From Nostoc sp. FACHB-892 (GTDB lineage: Bacteria > Cyanobacteriota > Cyanobacteriia > Cyanobacteriales > Nostocaceae), in contig NZ_JACJTR010000004.1 of assembly GCF_014698795.1 (NCBI RefSeq), forward strand, positions 186,001 to 250,000: a DNA stretch of 64,000 nt. Reading direction: 5' to 3'. The notes below the pieces were generated by a model. That model saw only the letters and a list, made by a program, of their open reading frames with translations, ran no database searches and was not told where the DNA came from. Position 1 is the stretch's first letter, and each line of letters opens with the position of its first letter. Positions 1-8,839 of this stretch are shown here, in pieces. The translations under genes were made by a program, and so were the position numbers.

Positions 1-519
1 TACAAAGTGCCATTTCATATTCACCAAGGCATAGATAGCACAATTTTAATTTTGAAACATCGTCTGAAGGCGAACGAACAGCGTCCCGAAATTGAAGTAG
101 TCACAAGCTATGAAAAGCTACCCCAAATTGAATGTTTTCCGGGTCAATTAAATCAGGTATTTATGAATATTTTAGCTAATGCTATTGATGCTTTAGAAGA
201 ATCGAATCATGGACGTACTTTTGAAGATATCCAGCTTAATTGCAATCGAATTACAATTACAACTTCTTTAGAAAATAACTGGATAAAAATTATCATTGCT
301 GATAATGGTAAGGGAATGAGCGAAGAAGTCAAACAAAAGATATTTGATCATTTATTTACGACTAAAGCTGTCGGTAAAGGGACAGGATTAGGACTTGCGA
401 TCGCTCATCAAATTATCGAGGAAACCCACGGAGGCAAACTGATATGCACCTCCGTATTGGGACAAGGAACAGAGTTTGTCATCACATTACCAGTTAAAAC
501 GGTGACATCTGATTCTTAA
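1..519 (+). CDS. C-terminal part of a sensor histidine kinase (cut by window edge)
   Basis: The reading frame is open from the first base to a TAA at 517-519, so the gene begins outside the window. What remains is the end of the dimerisation region and the ATP-binding HATPase_c domain. The N box (FMNILANAIDALEES, about 160-204), G1 box (IADNGKGMSEE) and G2 box (GKGTGLGLAIA) are all present, so this half should bind ATP. The core closely resembles those of the kinases at 677-3493 and 37331-42847 (shared HxGIDST, PGQLNQVFMN and FTTK motifs), which suggests paralogues. Its signal-sensing part and phosphorylated histidine cannot be seen. The F-box region reads FDHLFTTKAVGKGT, where the paralogues have FDPFFTTKPVGKGT. 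Confidence 0.9.
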   Translation, partial: YKVPFHIHQGIDSTILILKHRLKANEQRPEIEVVTSYEKLPQIECFPGQLNQVFMNILANAIDALEESNHGRTFEDIQLNCNRITITTSLENNWIKIIIADNGKGMSEEVKQKIFDHLFTTKAVGKGTGLGLAIAHQIIEETHGGKLICTSVLGQGTEFVITLPVKTVTSDS

Positions 520-676
520 ACATCGCTTCAAAGCTTTAGAAACTCGCGCAAAAATTTACAGCAGTTTTTATTGTAACTTGAATAAAAATCTCATTTATCA
601 AGTCAATGGCTGTATTTCCGTACCGAGCTAGCCATGCCAATTATAGTCAAAAACTTGGCATCGCGTGCATAAAGAA

Positions 677-3493
677 TCAGAAAGGGTCTATTGGTTTGGT
701 TTTTAGTGAGTGCTTTAGGGGAATTGTAATTATAAATTCTGTACCTTTATTAGGAGAGGAAATACATTCTAATGTTCCCTGATGCTTTTGAGTAATTATT
801 TGGTAACTAATAGATAAGCCTAAACCTGTGCCTTTCCCGACTGGTTTTGTCGTAAAAAAGGGGTCAAACAGTTGCTGTTGAATATTTTCCGGGATACCAC
901 AACCATTATCAGCAATAGAAATAATTACTAACTGCTGGTCAGCAATGAAACTAGTACAAATGCAAATCTGGGGAATGTTAGTAGTTTTTTCATCAACTAT
1001 CGATTCTTCTAAAGCATCGATTGCATTTGCAAGAATATTCATAAACACCTGATTGAGTTGTCCAGGGTAACATTCTACCAATGGCAAATTGCTGTATTTT
1101 TTAATGAGTTTAATCGCTGGGTAATTAGCTGTGGCTTTGAGGCGATGCTCTAGGAGCATCAAAGTACTATCAATACCCTCGTGAATGTTTACCGCCTTCA
1201 TCTCTGCATGATCTAGGCGGGAAAAGTTACGTAAAGATCGTACAATTTCTGTAATTCTTTCAGCACCAATTCTCATAGAAGTTAGTAACTTTGGTAGGTC
1301 TTCTATTAAGAAATTAATATCTATGGCTTGTGCTTGCTTTTGGATTTGGGTTACTGGATTAGGATAGTATTGCTGGTATAGTTGCAGCAATTCAAGTAAA
1401 TCTTGGGTGTACTGATTGGCAGGAGTTAAATTACCATAGATAAAATTGACGGGGTTATTGATTTCGTGAGCTACACCTGCCACTAACTGTCCCAAACTAG
1501 ACATTTTTTCACTCTGCACCAGTTGAGATGCTAGCAGCTTTGCTTCTTGTTGTAATTGTGCTTGTGATTGTCGTAATCTTTCCTCTGCTTGTTTGCGTTT
1601 AGTAATATCGTGGAGAATAACGACATATTCTTGAAAATCTTGATGCGGTCGGTCGGAAATAGAAACTTCCAAAGTTCGCACACCAGCTTTGTGGAACAGG
1701 GTATGTTCACTTCGCTTTGTCCATTGCTGTGGATAGTTAGGAAATTCAAATATCCATTTGCTGAGGTGATTTCCTAGCAACTCAAATGGTTTGATATCAA
1801 AGATAAATTCGGTTGCTGGGTTTGCCTGCCTGATACTACCCTGCTCATCCAAGACCAAAATACCATCCTGGGCAACAGTAAACAGGTGTTCGGCAGCTTC
1901 TCGTGCCTCTGCAATGGCGACTACTTGGGGTAAGGTTGTCCAACAGGCTATAGCTACTCCTATAAATGCCACTGTCATCAGCAACACAACAAATAAATTT
2001 TCATCTGTAGCTTTTGTCGCCGTGTTCAGGTTAGCACCAAATAACCAGCCCGTTGCCACTGCACTGCATATTAAAATAATTAGGATGCTTACCTGGAGTA
2101 TGACAGAATCCTTAATAATTATCGAAGAGCGGGCGCGGTAATGCCGCCTCCACCAACTTAAATGAAAAGGCGGGAAGTTAACGTGGCGGATTAACGCATC
2201 AATTCCGATAATCCCAATTGGAAATACTAGACCAATCAGGAAATTTATCCAACCCCAGGCAATCCCCCCTACCAATAAAACCACAATTTCTAACAGCAAA
2301 ATGCCCAAAGATATTCGAGGAAACAAAACTTCTGGATGATTGCGCCCCAACCAAAGCCCTAAATGCAATAACATAAAGGAGGCAAACCAACCGATATTTC
2401 CCACTGCGACAATTTGGGTTACATTTGCCCAAATCAGATAAAGACAGCAAAGCAGCAAAGTTAAGCTCAGAGCAGGCACAAATACGCCCCGACGCGACAC
2501 AGCAGAAAAGACTGGTGAAATATGGTTATCTAAGGCAAGCTGATACAAAATTCTAGGGCAATTAGAAACTACTGTTGCAGAACCTAACAGAGAAGCAGAC
2601 ACTAATAGAAAGGTGATGTTAATTTGGGCCCAGTTTCCCCAAAAGGGTTTAGCAGCCGCCACAAGATTCAAAAAAGCATTATCATCCAAACCTGGCGCTG
2701 TTGCTAACCGCATCATTACCCAAGACCCGCCGATAAAAATAGGCGGCATCATCCAAGTAGCAATATCCAGAAAGCGCAGCGTTTGCTTGGGATGACGGCT
2801 ATCTGCGACAAAAGAAGAAGCCGTTTCACAACTATAAGTAGCGTAGGAAACGAAAAAGAACCACTTTGCCCAATCCACGAAGCTCAAAGATGACCAACTG
2901 TTAGGAAAAAACCCAGGGCTAGCACTAGAGAAAGTTAACCAGCCAAGACCTTGTACACAAAAGGTAGTTAATAGCCCAAAAGCTGGAATCGCAAAAAATA
3001 AATGCAAAATACTCAGCGCACGAGTACCACTAAACGCCACTACAAACGGCAGCAGCGTAAAGCCAATGTCCAAAAATAATTTAGGACAGGCAATGCCTAG
3101 CGATTCTAAATTCACTTTAATTAAATCAGTGAGTACGAGAGTATTAACTGATAAGTAAGACACCCAGTTAAGAAGGTATCCAATTGCAGCATAGCGAGCT
3201 AGTCCAGAGTAGCGTTTGAGCAGATGGCTGATATAGTTGGGCGTTCCTCCTGCTACATCAATAAAATACATTCCTAAACGCTTGACCTGATAGTTTATCA
3301 GCATCCCGACAATTACAGCAGGTATCCAAACAAAAATAGCTTGTGAACCTAGAGCAGCATGAATTGCAGGAACCAATGCTACCCACGAAATATGAGCTGT
3401 CAAACCAAAGCCCCAGCTTTCAACAGTACTTAGACTTCTAGTTAAGTGAGGGTATGAAGATTGGCTTACAGCTGTATAGTCTTGTTTGAGCAT
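677..3493 (-). CDS. Amino-acid permease - PAS - histidine kinase fusion protein
   Basis: A 938-residue protein with an unusual architecture. Residues about 20-510 are a hydrophobic, multi-span domain like the APC (amino acid-polyamine-organocation) permeases, including the motif AGGTPNYIS near the third helix. Residues about 520-635 form a PAS domain, ending DITKRKQAEERL. A coiled linker leads to a HisKA domain with phospho-accepting His676 (GVAHEINNP), followed by HATPase_c with N box (NILANAIDAL), G1 (IADNGCGIPE) and G2 (GKGTGLGLS). The kinase end looks intact. By analogy with transporter-like sensors such as PutP-related CbrA, the permease part probably detects or carries an amino acid or amine and signals through the kinase. 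No response regulator lies beside it. A PLP decarboxylase gene lies 221 bp upstream on the same strand, hinting that the ligand may be that enzyme's substrate or product. Domain calls are firm; the ligand is unknown. Confidence 0.9.
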   Translation of the reverse strand: MLKQDYTAVSQSSYPHLTRSLSTVESWGFGLTAHISWVALVPAIHAALGSQAIFVWIPAVIVGMLINYQVKRLGMYFIDVAGGTPNYISHLLKRYSGLARYAAIGYLLNWVSYLSVNTLVLTDLIKVNLESLGIACPKLFLDIGFTLLPFVVAFSGTRALSILHLFFAIPAFGLLTTFCVQGLGWLTFSSASPGFFPNSWSSLSFVDWAKWFFFVSYATYSCETASSFVADSRHPKQTLRFLDIATWMMPPIFIGGSWVMMRLATAPGLDDNAFLNLVAAAKPFWGNWAQINITFLLVSASLLGSATVVSNCPRILYQLALDNHISPVFSAVSRRGVFVPALSLTLLLCCLYLIWANVTQIVAVGNIGWFASFMLLHLGLWLGRNHPEVLFPRISLGILLLEIVVLLVGGIAWGWINFLIGLVFPIGIIGIDALIRHVNFPPFHLSWWRRHYRARSSIIIKDSVILQVSILIILICSAVATGWLFGANLNTATKATDENLFVVLLMTVAFIGVAIACWTTLPQVVAIAEAREAAEHLFTVAQDGILVLDEQGSIRQANPATEFIFDIKPFELLGNHLSKWIFEFPNYPQQWTKRSEHTLFHKAGVRTLEVSISDRPHQDFQEYVVILHDITKRKQAEERLRQSQAQLQQEAKLLASQLVQSEKMSSLGQLVAGVAHEINNPVNFIYGNLTPANQYTQDLLELLQLYQQYYPNPVTQIQKQAQAIDINFLIEDLPKLLTSMRIGAERITEIVRSLRNFSRLDHAEMKAVNIHEGIDSTLMLLEHRLKATANYPAIKLIKKYSNLPLVECYPGQLNQVFMNILANAIDALEESIVDEKTTNIPQICICTSFIADQQLVIISIADNGCGIPENIQQQLFDPFFTTKPVGKGTGLGLSISYQIITQKHQGTLECISSPNKGTEFIITIPLKHSLKTKPIDPF

Positions 3494-3714
3494 GATCGGT
3501 AATGCGAAGCTTTTTGGTTAACCTTGTTAACTAGAGTTTCCATCTCATAATTGTTCTGAAGGCAGACTTTTATTGAAGATAAATTATTTGAAGATTTATT
3601 TGATAAATAACTTTTTAGGTTTAGCCTATCTCGGCTTTCCAGATTTTCGCAAAAAAAGTCAACTTCGCCAACAGCATGGTCTGCTATCTACACTTCGGCT
3701 ACTGGCGAATTACT

Positions 3715-4827
3715 TTATTCTTTACCTATTTTTGCCAAATTAAACTGTTCTGTAACAAGTTCTTCAACAAAGTGATTAAGAAATTCAATGTAGTGATTTT
3801 GCATGATAATTGCGTGTGCATAATTTCCCCTGACTGCAAGTTGATACTTTTTCACAAGATTATCAGAGGGTTTATTGAAAACAACTGTATTTGAATAAGG
3901 GTTGAGAAATGGATTGAAGTCTCTTAATTTCAGTTGTTTACACAAATGCTCTGCTTTGGCTACACAACCAGCTACTTCTAATCCAAAGTTAGAACGCCTT
4001 TTGGAGATTTCATGCCATAAACAAAGTGAAGTATGTCCGTTGCGGCTACCTCCAATAGTCATATCCCGAGCGCCGATATACTCGATATCAGATGTGAGAG
4101 CTTCAACCAAATGTTTTTTCGTAATAACAATGCCACAAGGGAAAGGGCTACCAATAAACTTATGTCCTGAGATTGACAGCGAACTGATAGGTCTGTTGAA
4201 ATCAATCCAGTGTGAACGTAAGTAGGGAAGAAGCATTCCACCTAAAGCGCCATCAACATGAATATAGAATTGGCTGAGCTTTTTCATCTCTAGAACATTG
4301 AGAATCTGCTCAATATCGTCTATTGCCCCTGTAAAAGTAGTACCCAGGTTAAGGCAAATAATCGCAGGCAGATTAGGTACAAGTTGCTCATATAAATCAC
4401 TATAATCCATTTCTTCCGAAGGTATTTGTACACCAATCTTGTTATACGGAATTTTAAAAAACCTAGCTGCTTTGCTTACAGAGTAATGTGAAGCAGCTGA
4501 GGCGTACAAAATAGCGTTAGGATAGTTTTCTCTCCCTAAGAGTATTCCGTACAAGTTACCTTCGGTTCCACTGGTAGTTACGTATCCCCACCAATCCTTA
4601 AGATGATATAAATTTGCAAAGAATTGCAACACTTCTTTTTCAAAATTCCGTGAATCAATTCGATAATGTGATTTAGTAAAGCAATCTCCCCCAAGGTTAT
4701 TAATTGAGTATTTCAGAAAAGGTAATAAGAATGTATGATCGTGTTTTAAGTTGTAGGGATACCCTAAATGAAACTCAGATGCTTCATTAAGAATCTGCTG
4801 ATACTCAGAAAGAAAGTCAACATCCAT
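3715..4827 (-). CDS. PLP-dependent group II decarboxylase, histidine (or serine) decarboxylase type
   Basis: 370 residues, close to the length of the PLP-type histidine decarboxylases of Gram-negative bacteria (about 378). The fold-type I landmarks are present: phosphate-binding TSGTEGN (85-91), stacking His114 (SHYSV), Asp192 in HVDGALGG, and the Schiff-base lysine Lys223 in SISGHKFIGSP. The reaction is removal of CO2 from an L-amino acid. The bacterial histidine decarboxylases (making histamine) and the plant serine decarboxylases (making ethanolamine) both belong to this subgroup, so the substrate cannot be fixed by reading. The gene is followed on the same strand, after 221 bp, by the permease-kinase fusion, which would make sense as importer, exchanger or sensor of the same compounds. 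Start ATG at 4827 has GGA eleven bases upstream. No truncation is seen. Confidence 0.85.
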   Translation of the reverse strand: MDVDFLSEYQQILNEASEFHLGYPYNLKHDHTFLLPFLKYSINNLGGDCFTKSHYRIDSRNFEKEVLQFFANLYHLKDWWGYVTTSGTEGNLYGILLGRENYPNAILYASAASHYSVSKAARFFKIPYNKIGVQIPSEEMDYSDLYEQLVPNLPAIICLNLGTTFTGAIDDIEQILNVLEMKKLSQFYIHVDGALGGMLLPYLRSHWIDFNRPISSLSISGHKFIGSPFPCGIVITKKHLVEALTSDIEYIGARDMTIGGSRNGHTSLCLWHEISKRRSNFGLEVAGCVAKAEHLCKQLKLRDFNPFLNPYSNTVVFNKPSDNLVKKYQLAVRGNYAHAIIMQNHYIEFLNHFVEELVTEQFNLAKIGKE

Positions 4828-5014
4828 TTTTTTATTCCAAATCTTGTTGTTAAGTAATTCTTTTAAATGCGTTTAAATAATCTCAATTAGGTGTATGACC
4901 ACCAAGCGTATTTCTATAACCAGTTGCTTTCTGTAGTTCACTGATTTGCTTTTTTAAGCTTAATATTTACTTATACATTTAATTACTAAGCAACTACGCT
5001 CTAAAACCATACTT
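4828..5014. other. AT-rich spacer upstream of the decarboxylase
   Basis: No gene seen. This stretch should hold the promoter of the decarboxylase gene, but I could not pick out convincing -35 and -10 boxes. It is the start of a roughly 1.3-kb strip (4828-6195) that contains only gene remnants and a MITE. Confidence 0.4.
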
Positions 5015-5166
5015 TCAATTTGCGTTTGGTGTTTCTTCAACAATTAAAAAGCAAATCAACTCTCGAATTATATCCGTTGCTGGTCGTCCTGTTATTGAGC
5101 AGTATTTCTCTGCTTGCTTGATGTAAGATTGATTGTCAGGCGTTTAATAGCCCATTTCTTATTCAC
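5015..5166 (-). pseudogene. Frameshifted ribbon-helix-helix (CopG-like) small protein
   Basis: On the minus strand a GTG at 5166 begins a frame reading VNKKWAIKRLTINLTSSK. It then hits a stop at CAATAA, while another frame continues AEKYCSITGRPATDIIRELI and ends at TGA (5015-5017). Joined, the pieces resemble the short cyanobacterial ribbon-helix-helix proteins with an RLTINL beta strand and a TGRPATDxIREL helix, often antitoxins or small regulators. One frameshift near the SSK/QAEK junction separates them. No toxin gene is recognisable next to it. The match is by pattern memory, and the piece is too short for an ORF list with a 60-codon limit. Confidence 0.5.
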
Positions 5167-5428
5167 TGATTCAATTAACTCTACTTGAAACTACTTCTCT
5201 AATATCAATCATTCGATCTATTATCACAATGATAAAATTAATGATATTACCCTCAAGAAGGTGTGAAGAAAATGCTGTTAACTTTGAAGCCGTAGTGAAG
5301 AATTTAAATCCAGTTTAAATGATGAAGCTTAAGTAATTTAAAGGCAACAATTATGAGTAAAACATAAGCTAAAAATTTTTCTGTAATTAAGCATTCAGTA
5401 GAAATACGTGGTAACTACAGCCTCCACC

Positions 5429-5650
5429 CTAAAAAATTGATTGTAAATCTGCACAATCTATCGGATTTTTAAATTCAAAAGCCTCCATTAATTGATAAGC
5501 ATAGTTATCAAAGTCAGCTTGTCTACAATGTATAATCTTGCAGGCTCCGATGATTGCGCCACGTTTAATACTGCCTGGATGAATACCCAGGGCCACCGCA
5601 TCATGCCAACAAGTAAAGCTTATTATCAATAGGGTTAAAACTAATGTCAT
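5429..5650 (-). pseudogene. ASCH-domain protein fragment
   Basis: A 73-codon frame whose middle, ALGIHPGSIKRGAIIGACKI, matches the core of ASCH domains (a PUA-like, probably RNA-binding fold), which typically read ALGLxPxxLPRGAIIGxxxL. The end, FEFKNPIDC, resembles the closing ASCH strand. The N-terminal half of the domain, normally beginning with a QPWA-type strand, is missing: a stop codon lies three codons upstream of the ATG, and the MITE starts 20 bp further on. It is therefore best read as the 3' remnant of a larger gene, perhaps cut by the MITE. A short intact gene of unknown function is possible but less likely. Confidence 0.45.
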
Positions 5651-5670
5651 TAAGCCTTAATTATTACTAA

Positions 5671-5894
5671 ACCTGAGTTCGGGTTAAGCCAGAAGCTAAA
5701 AAGCTTATTCTGTTAGAATTGAATAAAACTGGAATTGATCAAAGCAGGGATAAAAGTGGAATCATTTTGTCAATAAGGTTCATAAATGAAACTAATCTCA
5801 GCAATATGTCCTATTGACAATAGATGAAAACAGAGCTTTAGACCGAACAACGATAATTCAAGGCTTTTGAGTATTTCTTATCCCGAACTCAGGT
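5671..5894. mobile_element. 224-bp MITE with terminal inverted repeats and target duplication
   Basis: The left end reads ACCTGAGTTCGGGTTAAG (5671-5688). The reverse complement of the right end (5877-5894) reads ACCTGAGTTCGGGATAAG, giving 17 of 18 matches. Directly outside both ends stands TACTAA (5665-5670 and 5895-5900), a 6-bp target-site duplication. The interior has no open frame that could be a transposase. Such an element must be moved in trans by an IS with the same ends elsewhere in the genome. The family was not identified. The precise ends and duplication make the boundaries firm. Confidence 0.8.
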
Positions 5895-5900
5895 TACTAA

Positions 5901-6195
5901 GGTTTTAGGCGGTTGCTTGAGGTTTAAAAAATAAATAATCAAACGCGAAAGGAAAGATTTTTTTGTTGGTTTTTAACCTTCGTTGTGATCAAGAGTAATT
6001 TAGATGCGTTTGCCCTGAGAGGGTCACTAAGCAGAGCTGTAAAGCCTACGGCATAGCTACGCTTCGGACCCAGCCTAAGAAGAGAAGTGGGGCAGGAGGT
6101 TGCAACACAGTTTAGGCCGTTTTTGGATACTCTACACGAACAGACTTAACACTGGTAGCGGAAGTCCTAACTCCTGACTTCTAACTCCTAACTTT
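5901..6195. other. Spacer downstream of the protease gene
   Basis: No gene seen. It contains a palindromic interspersed-repeat piece around 6043-6072 (CCTACGGCATAGCTACGCTT type, common in Nostoc intergenic DNA) and, near 6165-6195, the CTAACTCCTAACTT repeat also seen upstream of proB. Confidence 0.4.
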
Positions 6196-7440
6196 TTAAA
6201 CCTTTCCCGCCACCACTGAGTTTTTCTTCAACAGTTCCACTGCTGTTTGATATTGCAAATCCGCTTCAGTGCCAACCTGTTCCCGGTTAATTGGGTCTTG
6301 GGAAATCACTTTATCTGGTTTAATGCCTAATTTGTTAATATCCCGGTGTTGAGGAGTTTCATACTTAGCAATTGTGACTGCCAAGCCCGAGCCATCGGAT
6401 AATTCGAATAAGGATTGAATTAGACCCTTTCCAAAAGTGGTTTCACCTACTAACTGGGCACGACCATTATCTTGGAGTGCGCCGGCGAGAATTTCACTAG
6501 CACTGGCAGTTCCTTGATTCACCAAAATCACCAGAGGATCGTCTGTCAGGGCTGGTCCAAAGGCTTCAAAACTTCCTTGAATGCCTTGTCGGTTAACAGT
6601 GTAAACAATAGTGCCAGAGTCTAACCACAGCCGGGCGATTTCAATTCCTGATTGCAATAGTCCCCCAGGATTATTTCGTAAATCTAGAATATAGGCAGCA
6701 GCGCCTTTTTTTTCTAGACTAGAAATAGCGTGTGCCAATTCTGTTGAAGCGTTGGCATTAAATTGGCTGAGGCGAAGGTAGCCAATGGGCGTACCATCAG
6801 TGGAAACACGCAATTCTGAAACCACAGGATTAAGAGCAATGCGATCACGCGTTAGTCTAACTTCTGTTTCTGGCTCTCCGTCGCGTTCGATGAGGAGAGT
6901 TACAAGGCTGCCACTCGGCCCACGCATTCTGGTTGCAGCTTCATCAAGGGTCAGGTTTTCTGTGGAAATGCCTTCAATTTTGATAATGCGATCGCGTGGT
7001 CTAATTCCCGCTTTATCTGCTGGTGAACCTGCAATAGGAGCCACTACTTCCAACTTTCCAGTCTCAGGATTTAGGGCAATTTGCAATCCTACCCCAGTCA
7101 GTTCTCCAGAAGTATTGACCTGTAAGCTGCGGTACTGTTCTGGATCTAAAAAGCGCGTAAAAGGATCATCGAGGCTCTTGAGCATCTTCGCAATTGCTGC
7201 ATAACTGGCATTTGAGTCCGACAGTGGCTTCTCTAAAACCTTCTGCCGCACAGCCGCCCAGTTTTGATGATTAAACGTCTCATCTAGATAAGTGCGATTA
7301 ACAATTCGCCAAACTTCCGAAACCAGCTTTTGTTCCGACGTTAAAGCCATCGCTGGCTGTGTGAGCGTACCAAACGCCAACCAAAACGCCATTAGCAATG
7401 AAAATCCAACCCGAAAGACTTGTTTGTTCATGAAACCCAT
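6196..7440 (-). CDS. ctpA: Carboxyl-terminal processing protease (S41 family, CtpA type)
   Basis: A 414-residue serine protease with an N-terminal signal peptide (hydrophobic residues 12-32, cleavage probably after QPAMA), so it acts in the thylakoid lumen or periplasm. A PDZ domain (about 110-195) precedes the S41 catalytic domain. The catalytic pair is Ser313 in GTASASEI and Lys338 in TTFGKGL, 25 residues apart as in the D1-processing enzymes. CtpA removes the C-terminal tail of photosystem II protein D1 so that the manganese cluster can assemble. Cyanobacteria have several Ctp paralogues, so the exact one (CtpA, B or C) is not certain. The ATG at 7440 is chosen because AGGTGG lies eight bases before it; a GTG four codons further upstream is possible. 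It is divergent from petB. Confidence 0.85.
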   Translation of the reverse strand: MGFMNKQVFRVGFSLLMAFWLAFGTLTQPAMALTSEQKLVSEVWRIVNRTYLDETFNHQNWAAVRQKVLEKPLSDSNASYAAIAKMLKSLDDPFTRFLDPEQYRSLQVNTSGELTGVGLQIALNPETGKLEVVAPIAGSPADKAGIRPRDRIIKIEGISTENLTLDEAATRMRGPSGSLVTLLIERDGEPETEVRLTRDRIALNPVVSELRVSTDGTPIGYLRLSQFNANASTELAHAISSLEKKGAAAYILDLRNNPGGLLQSGIEIARLWLDSGTIVYTVNRQGIQGSFEAFGPALTDDPLVILVNQGTASASEILAGALQDNGRAQLVGETTFGKGLIQSLFELSDGSGLAVTIAKYETPQHRDINKLGIKPDKVISQDPINREQVGTEADLQYQTAVELLKKNSVVAGKV

Positions 7441-7740
7441 TATCAATTCCACCTCAACCCAAATTGCCTATAAATGCCCACTTCCCCTGTTGTTGATGAA
7501 ATCTATCTCTCGATTATGTTACTTTTTTTATAGAAGTGGTGCATTTCTCTCATCAAGTTGTTCAGTCAACTGATGCGTTGTATTCACTCACGAAAGGATA
7601 AAATCTACTTTGTGTCCACAATTTTCTGTGCAGGGGCGTAAAGAGATCGCAATATATTCTATCTTTACAGAGTGTAAAGTTTCTGAAGACTCTTAGCACC
7701 CTGAAAGCTGACAAGCAAAAAAAACTCGCCTTTACTAAAA
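7441..7740. promoter_or_regulatory. Divergent spacer between the protease gene and petB
   Basis: Together with the petB leader this 300-bp stretch separates two photosynthesis-related genes pointing away from each other, so it must hold both promoters. I could not assign exact boxes. No further gene is seen. Confidence 0.5.
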
Positions 7741-7879
7741 TCCCAAAATTGCTAATTGGGAGAGAAGTCTGAGCGGCGGCTTATGAGAACCCTAGCCTGT
7801 GGCAACCCCTTTGTCGAACGGGAAAACCTGAAGGTAAACCCGCAGGATGCCGAGGCTTGAGACCATCAGAATTTTGGTC
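7741..7879 (+). ncRNA. Structured 5' leader of petB
   Basis: Three inverted repeats lie in series just before petB. The first is TCCCAA...TTGGGA (7741-7761). The second is a nested element: AGCCT (7794-7798) pairs with AGGCT (7853-7857), GGCA with TGCC inside it, then CGGG (7819-7822) with CCCG (7839-7842), enclosing ACC-TGAA-GGT (7826-7835). The third is GACCA...TGGTC (7861-7879). The nested helices look too orderly for chance. The leader could act on petB translation or transcript stability, or be processed into a small RNA. It matches no riboswitch family that I recognise. Confidence 0.5.
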
Positions 7880-7938
7880 GCCGATTTAGAACTTCGGAAT
7901 TTATCAACCGCAACCGACTTTTAGGAATTTGAGATTGT

Positions 7939-8586
7939 ATGGCCAACGTTTCCGACTGGTTTGAGGAACGCCTGGAGATTCAGGCACTCGCTGAAGACGT
8001 TACTAGCAAGTACGTCCCTCCTCACGTCAACATTTTCTACTGCCTGGGTGGAATTACCCTGGTTTGCTTTCTCATCCAGTTTGCCACTGGATTCGCGATG
8101 ACATTCTACTACAGGCCAACAGTCACTGAAGCTTTCTCCTCAGTGGAGTACATCATGAATGAAGTCAACTTCGGTTGGCTAATTCGCTCCATCCATCGCT
8201 GGTCTGCCAGCATGATGGTATTGATGATGATTTTGCACACCTTCCGGGTTTATCTGACTGGTGGTTTCAAAAAGCCCCGCGAATTGACCTGGATAAGTGG
8301 CGTAATCCTGGCTGTGATCACAGTTTCCTTTGGAGTTACCGGCTATTCCCTACCTTGGGATCAAGTTGGCTACTGGGCTGTGAAAATCGTTAGCGGTGTA
8401 CCAGAAGCAATTCCTGTGGTTGGCGTTCTGATCTCCGACCTGCTGCGCGGCGGTTCGAGTGTTGGTCAAGCAACACTAACTCGTTACTACAGCGCACACA
8501 CCTTTGTGCTGCCTTGGTTGATTGCAGTCTTCATGCTGTTTCACTTCTTGATGATTCGCAAACAAGGCATTTCCGGTCCTTTGTAA
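7939..8586 (+). CDS. petB: Cytochrome b6
   Basis: 215 residues, the full family length. Cytochrome b6 is the haem-carrying core of the b6f complex in the thylakoid membrane. It passes electrons from plastoquinol and also serves cyclic and respiratory electron flow. It has four membrane helices. The histidine pairs that hold the two b haems lie in helices B ([21 protein letters not shown]) and D ([19 protein letters not shown]). Cys35 in IFYCLGG is the residue that covalently binds haem c(n). The gene is followed after 253 bp by petD, the usual partner, and shares with it the same direction. Confidence 0.98.
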   Translation: MANVSDWFEERLEIQALAEDVTSKYVPPHVNIFYCLGGITLVCFLIQFATGFAMTFYYRPTVTEAFSSVEYIMNEVNFGWLIRSIHRWSASMMVLMMILHTFRVYLTGGFKKPRELTWISGVILAVITVSFGVTGYSLPWDQVGYWAVKIVSGVPEAIPVVGVLISDLLRGGSSVGQATLTRYYSAHTFVLPWLIAVFMLFHFLMIRKQGISGPL

Positions 8587-8725
8587 TCTTAGTTATTAGC
8601 CCTCGGCAACACTTATCAGTTTTCAGATGAAGTTGTTTGTTCTAAACTTATGAAACACGAGAAATTAATTGTAAGTTCCAAAAAACAAACACTTGTATCT
8701 GAAGCCTAAAGCTGTAGAGACTCTC

Positions 8726-8767
8726 CAGGCGGCTGACCGGAAATAGACAAGCACTGTTTGCCGCCTG
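8726..8767 (+). promoter_or_regulatory. Hairpin in the petB-petD spacer
   Basis: CAGGCGGC (8726-8733) and GCCGCCTG (8760-8767) form a perfect 8-bp inverted repeat with a 26-base loop. It lies 72 bp before petD and has no T run after it, so it is more likely a transcript-stability or processing element than a terminator. Confidence 0.4.
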
Positions 8768-8839
8768 CTAGGGTTGCCTAGTAGCTGATAGCTTTCACAA
8801 ATGCTTTAATTTAACTTAAGCAGGAGAGCACATTTCAAA

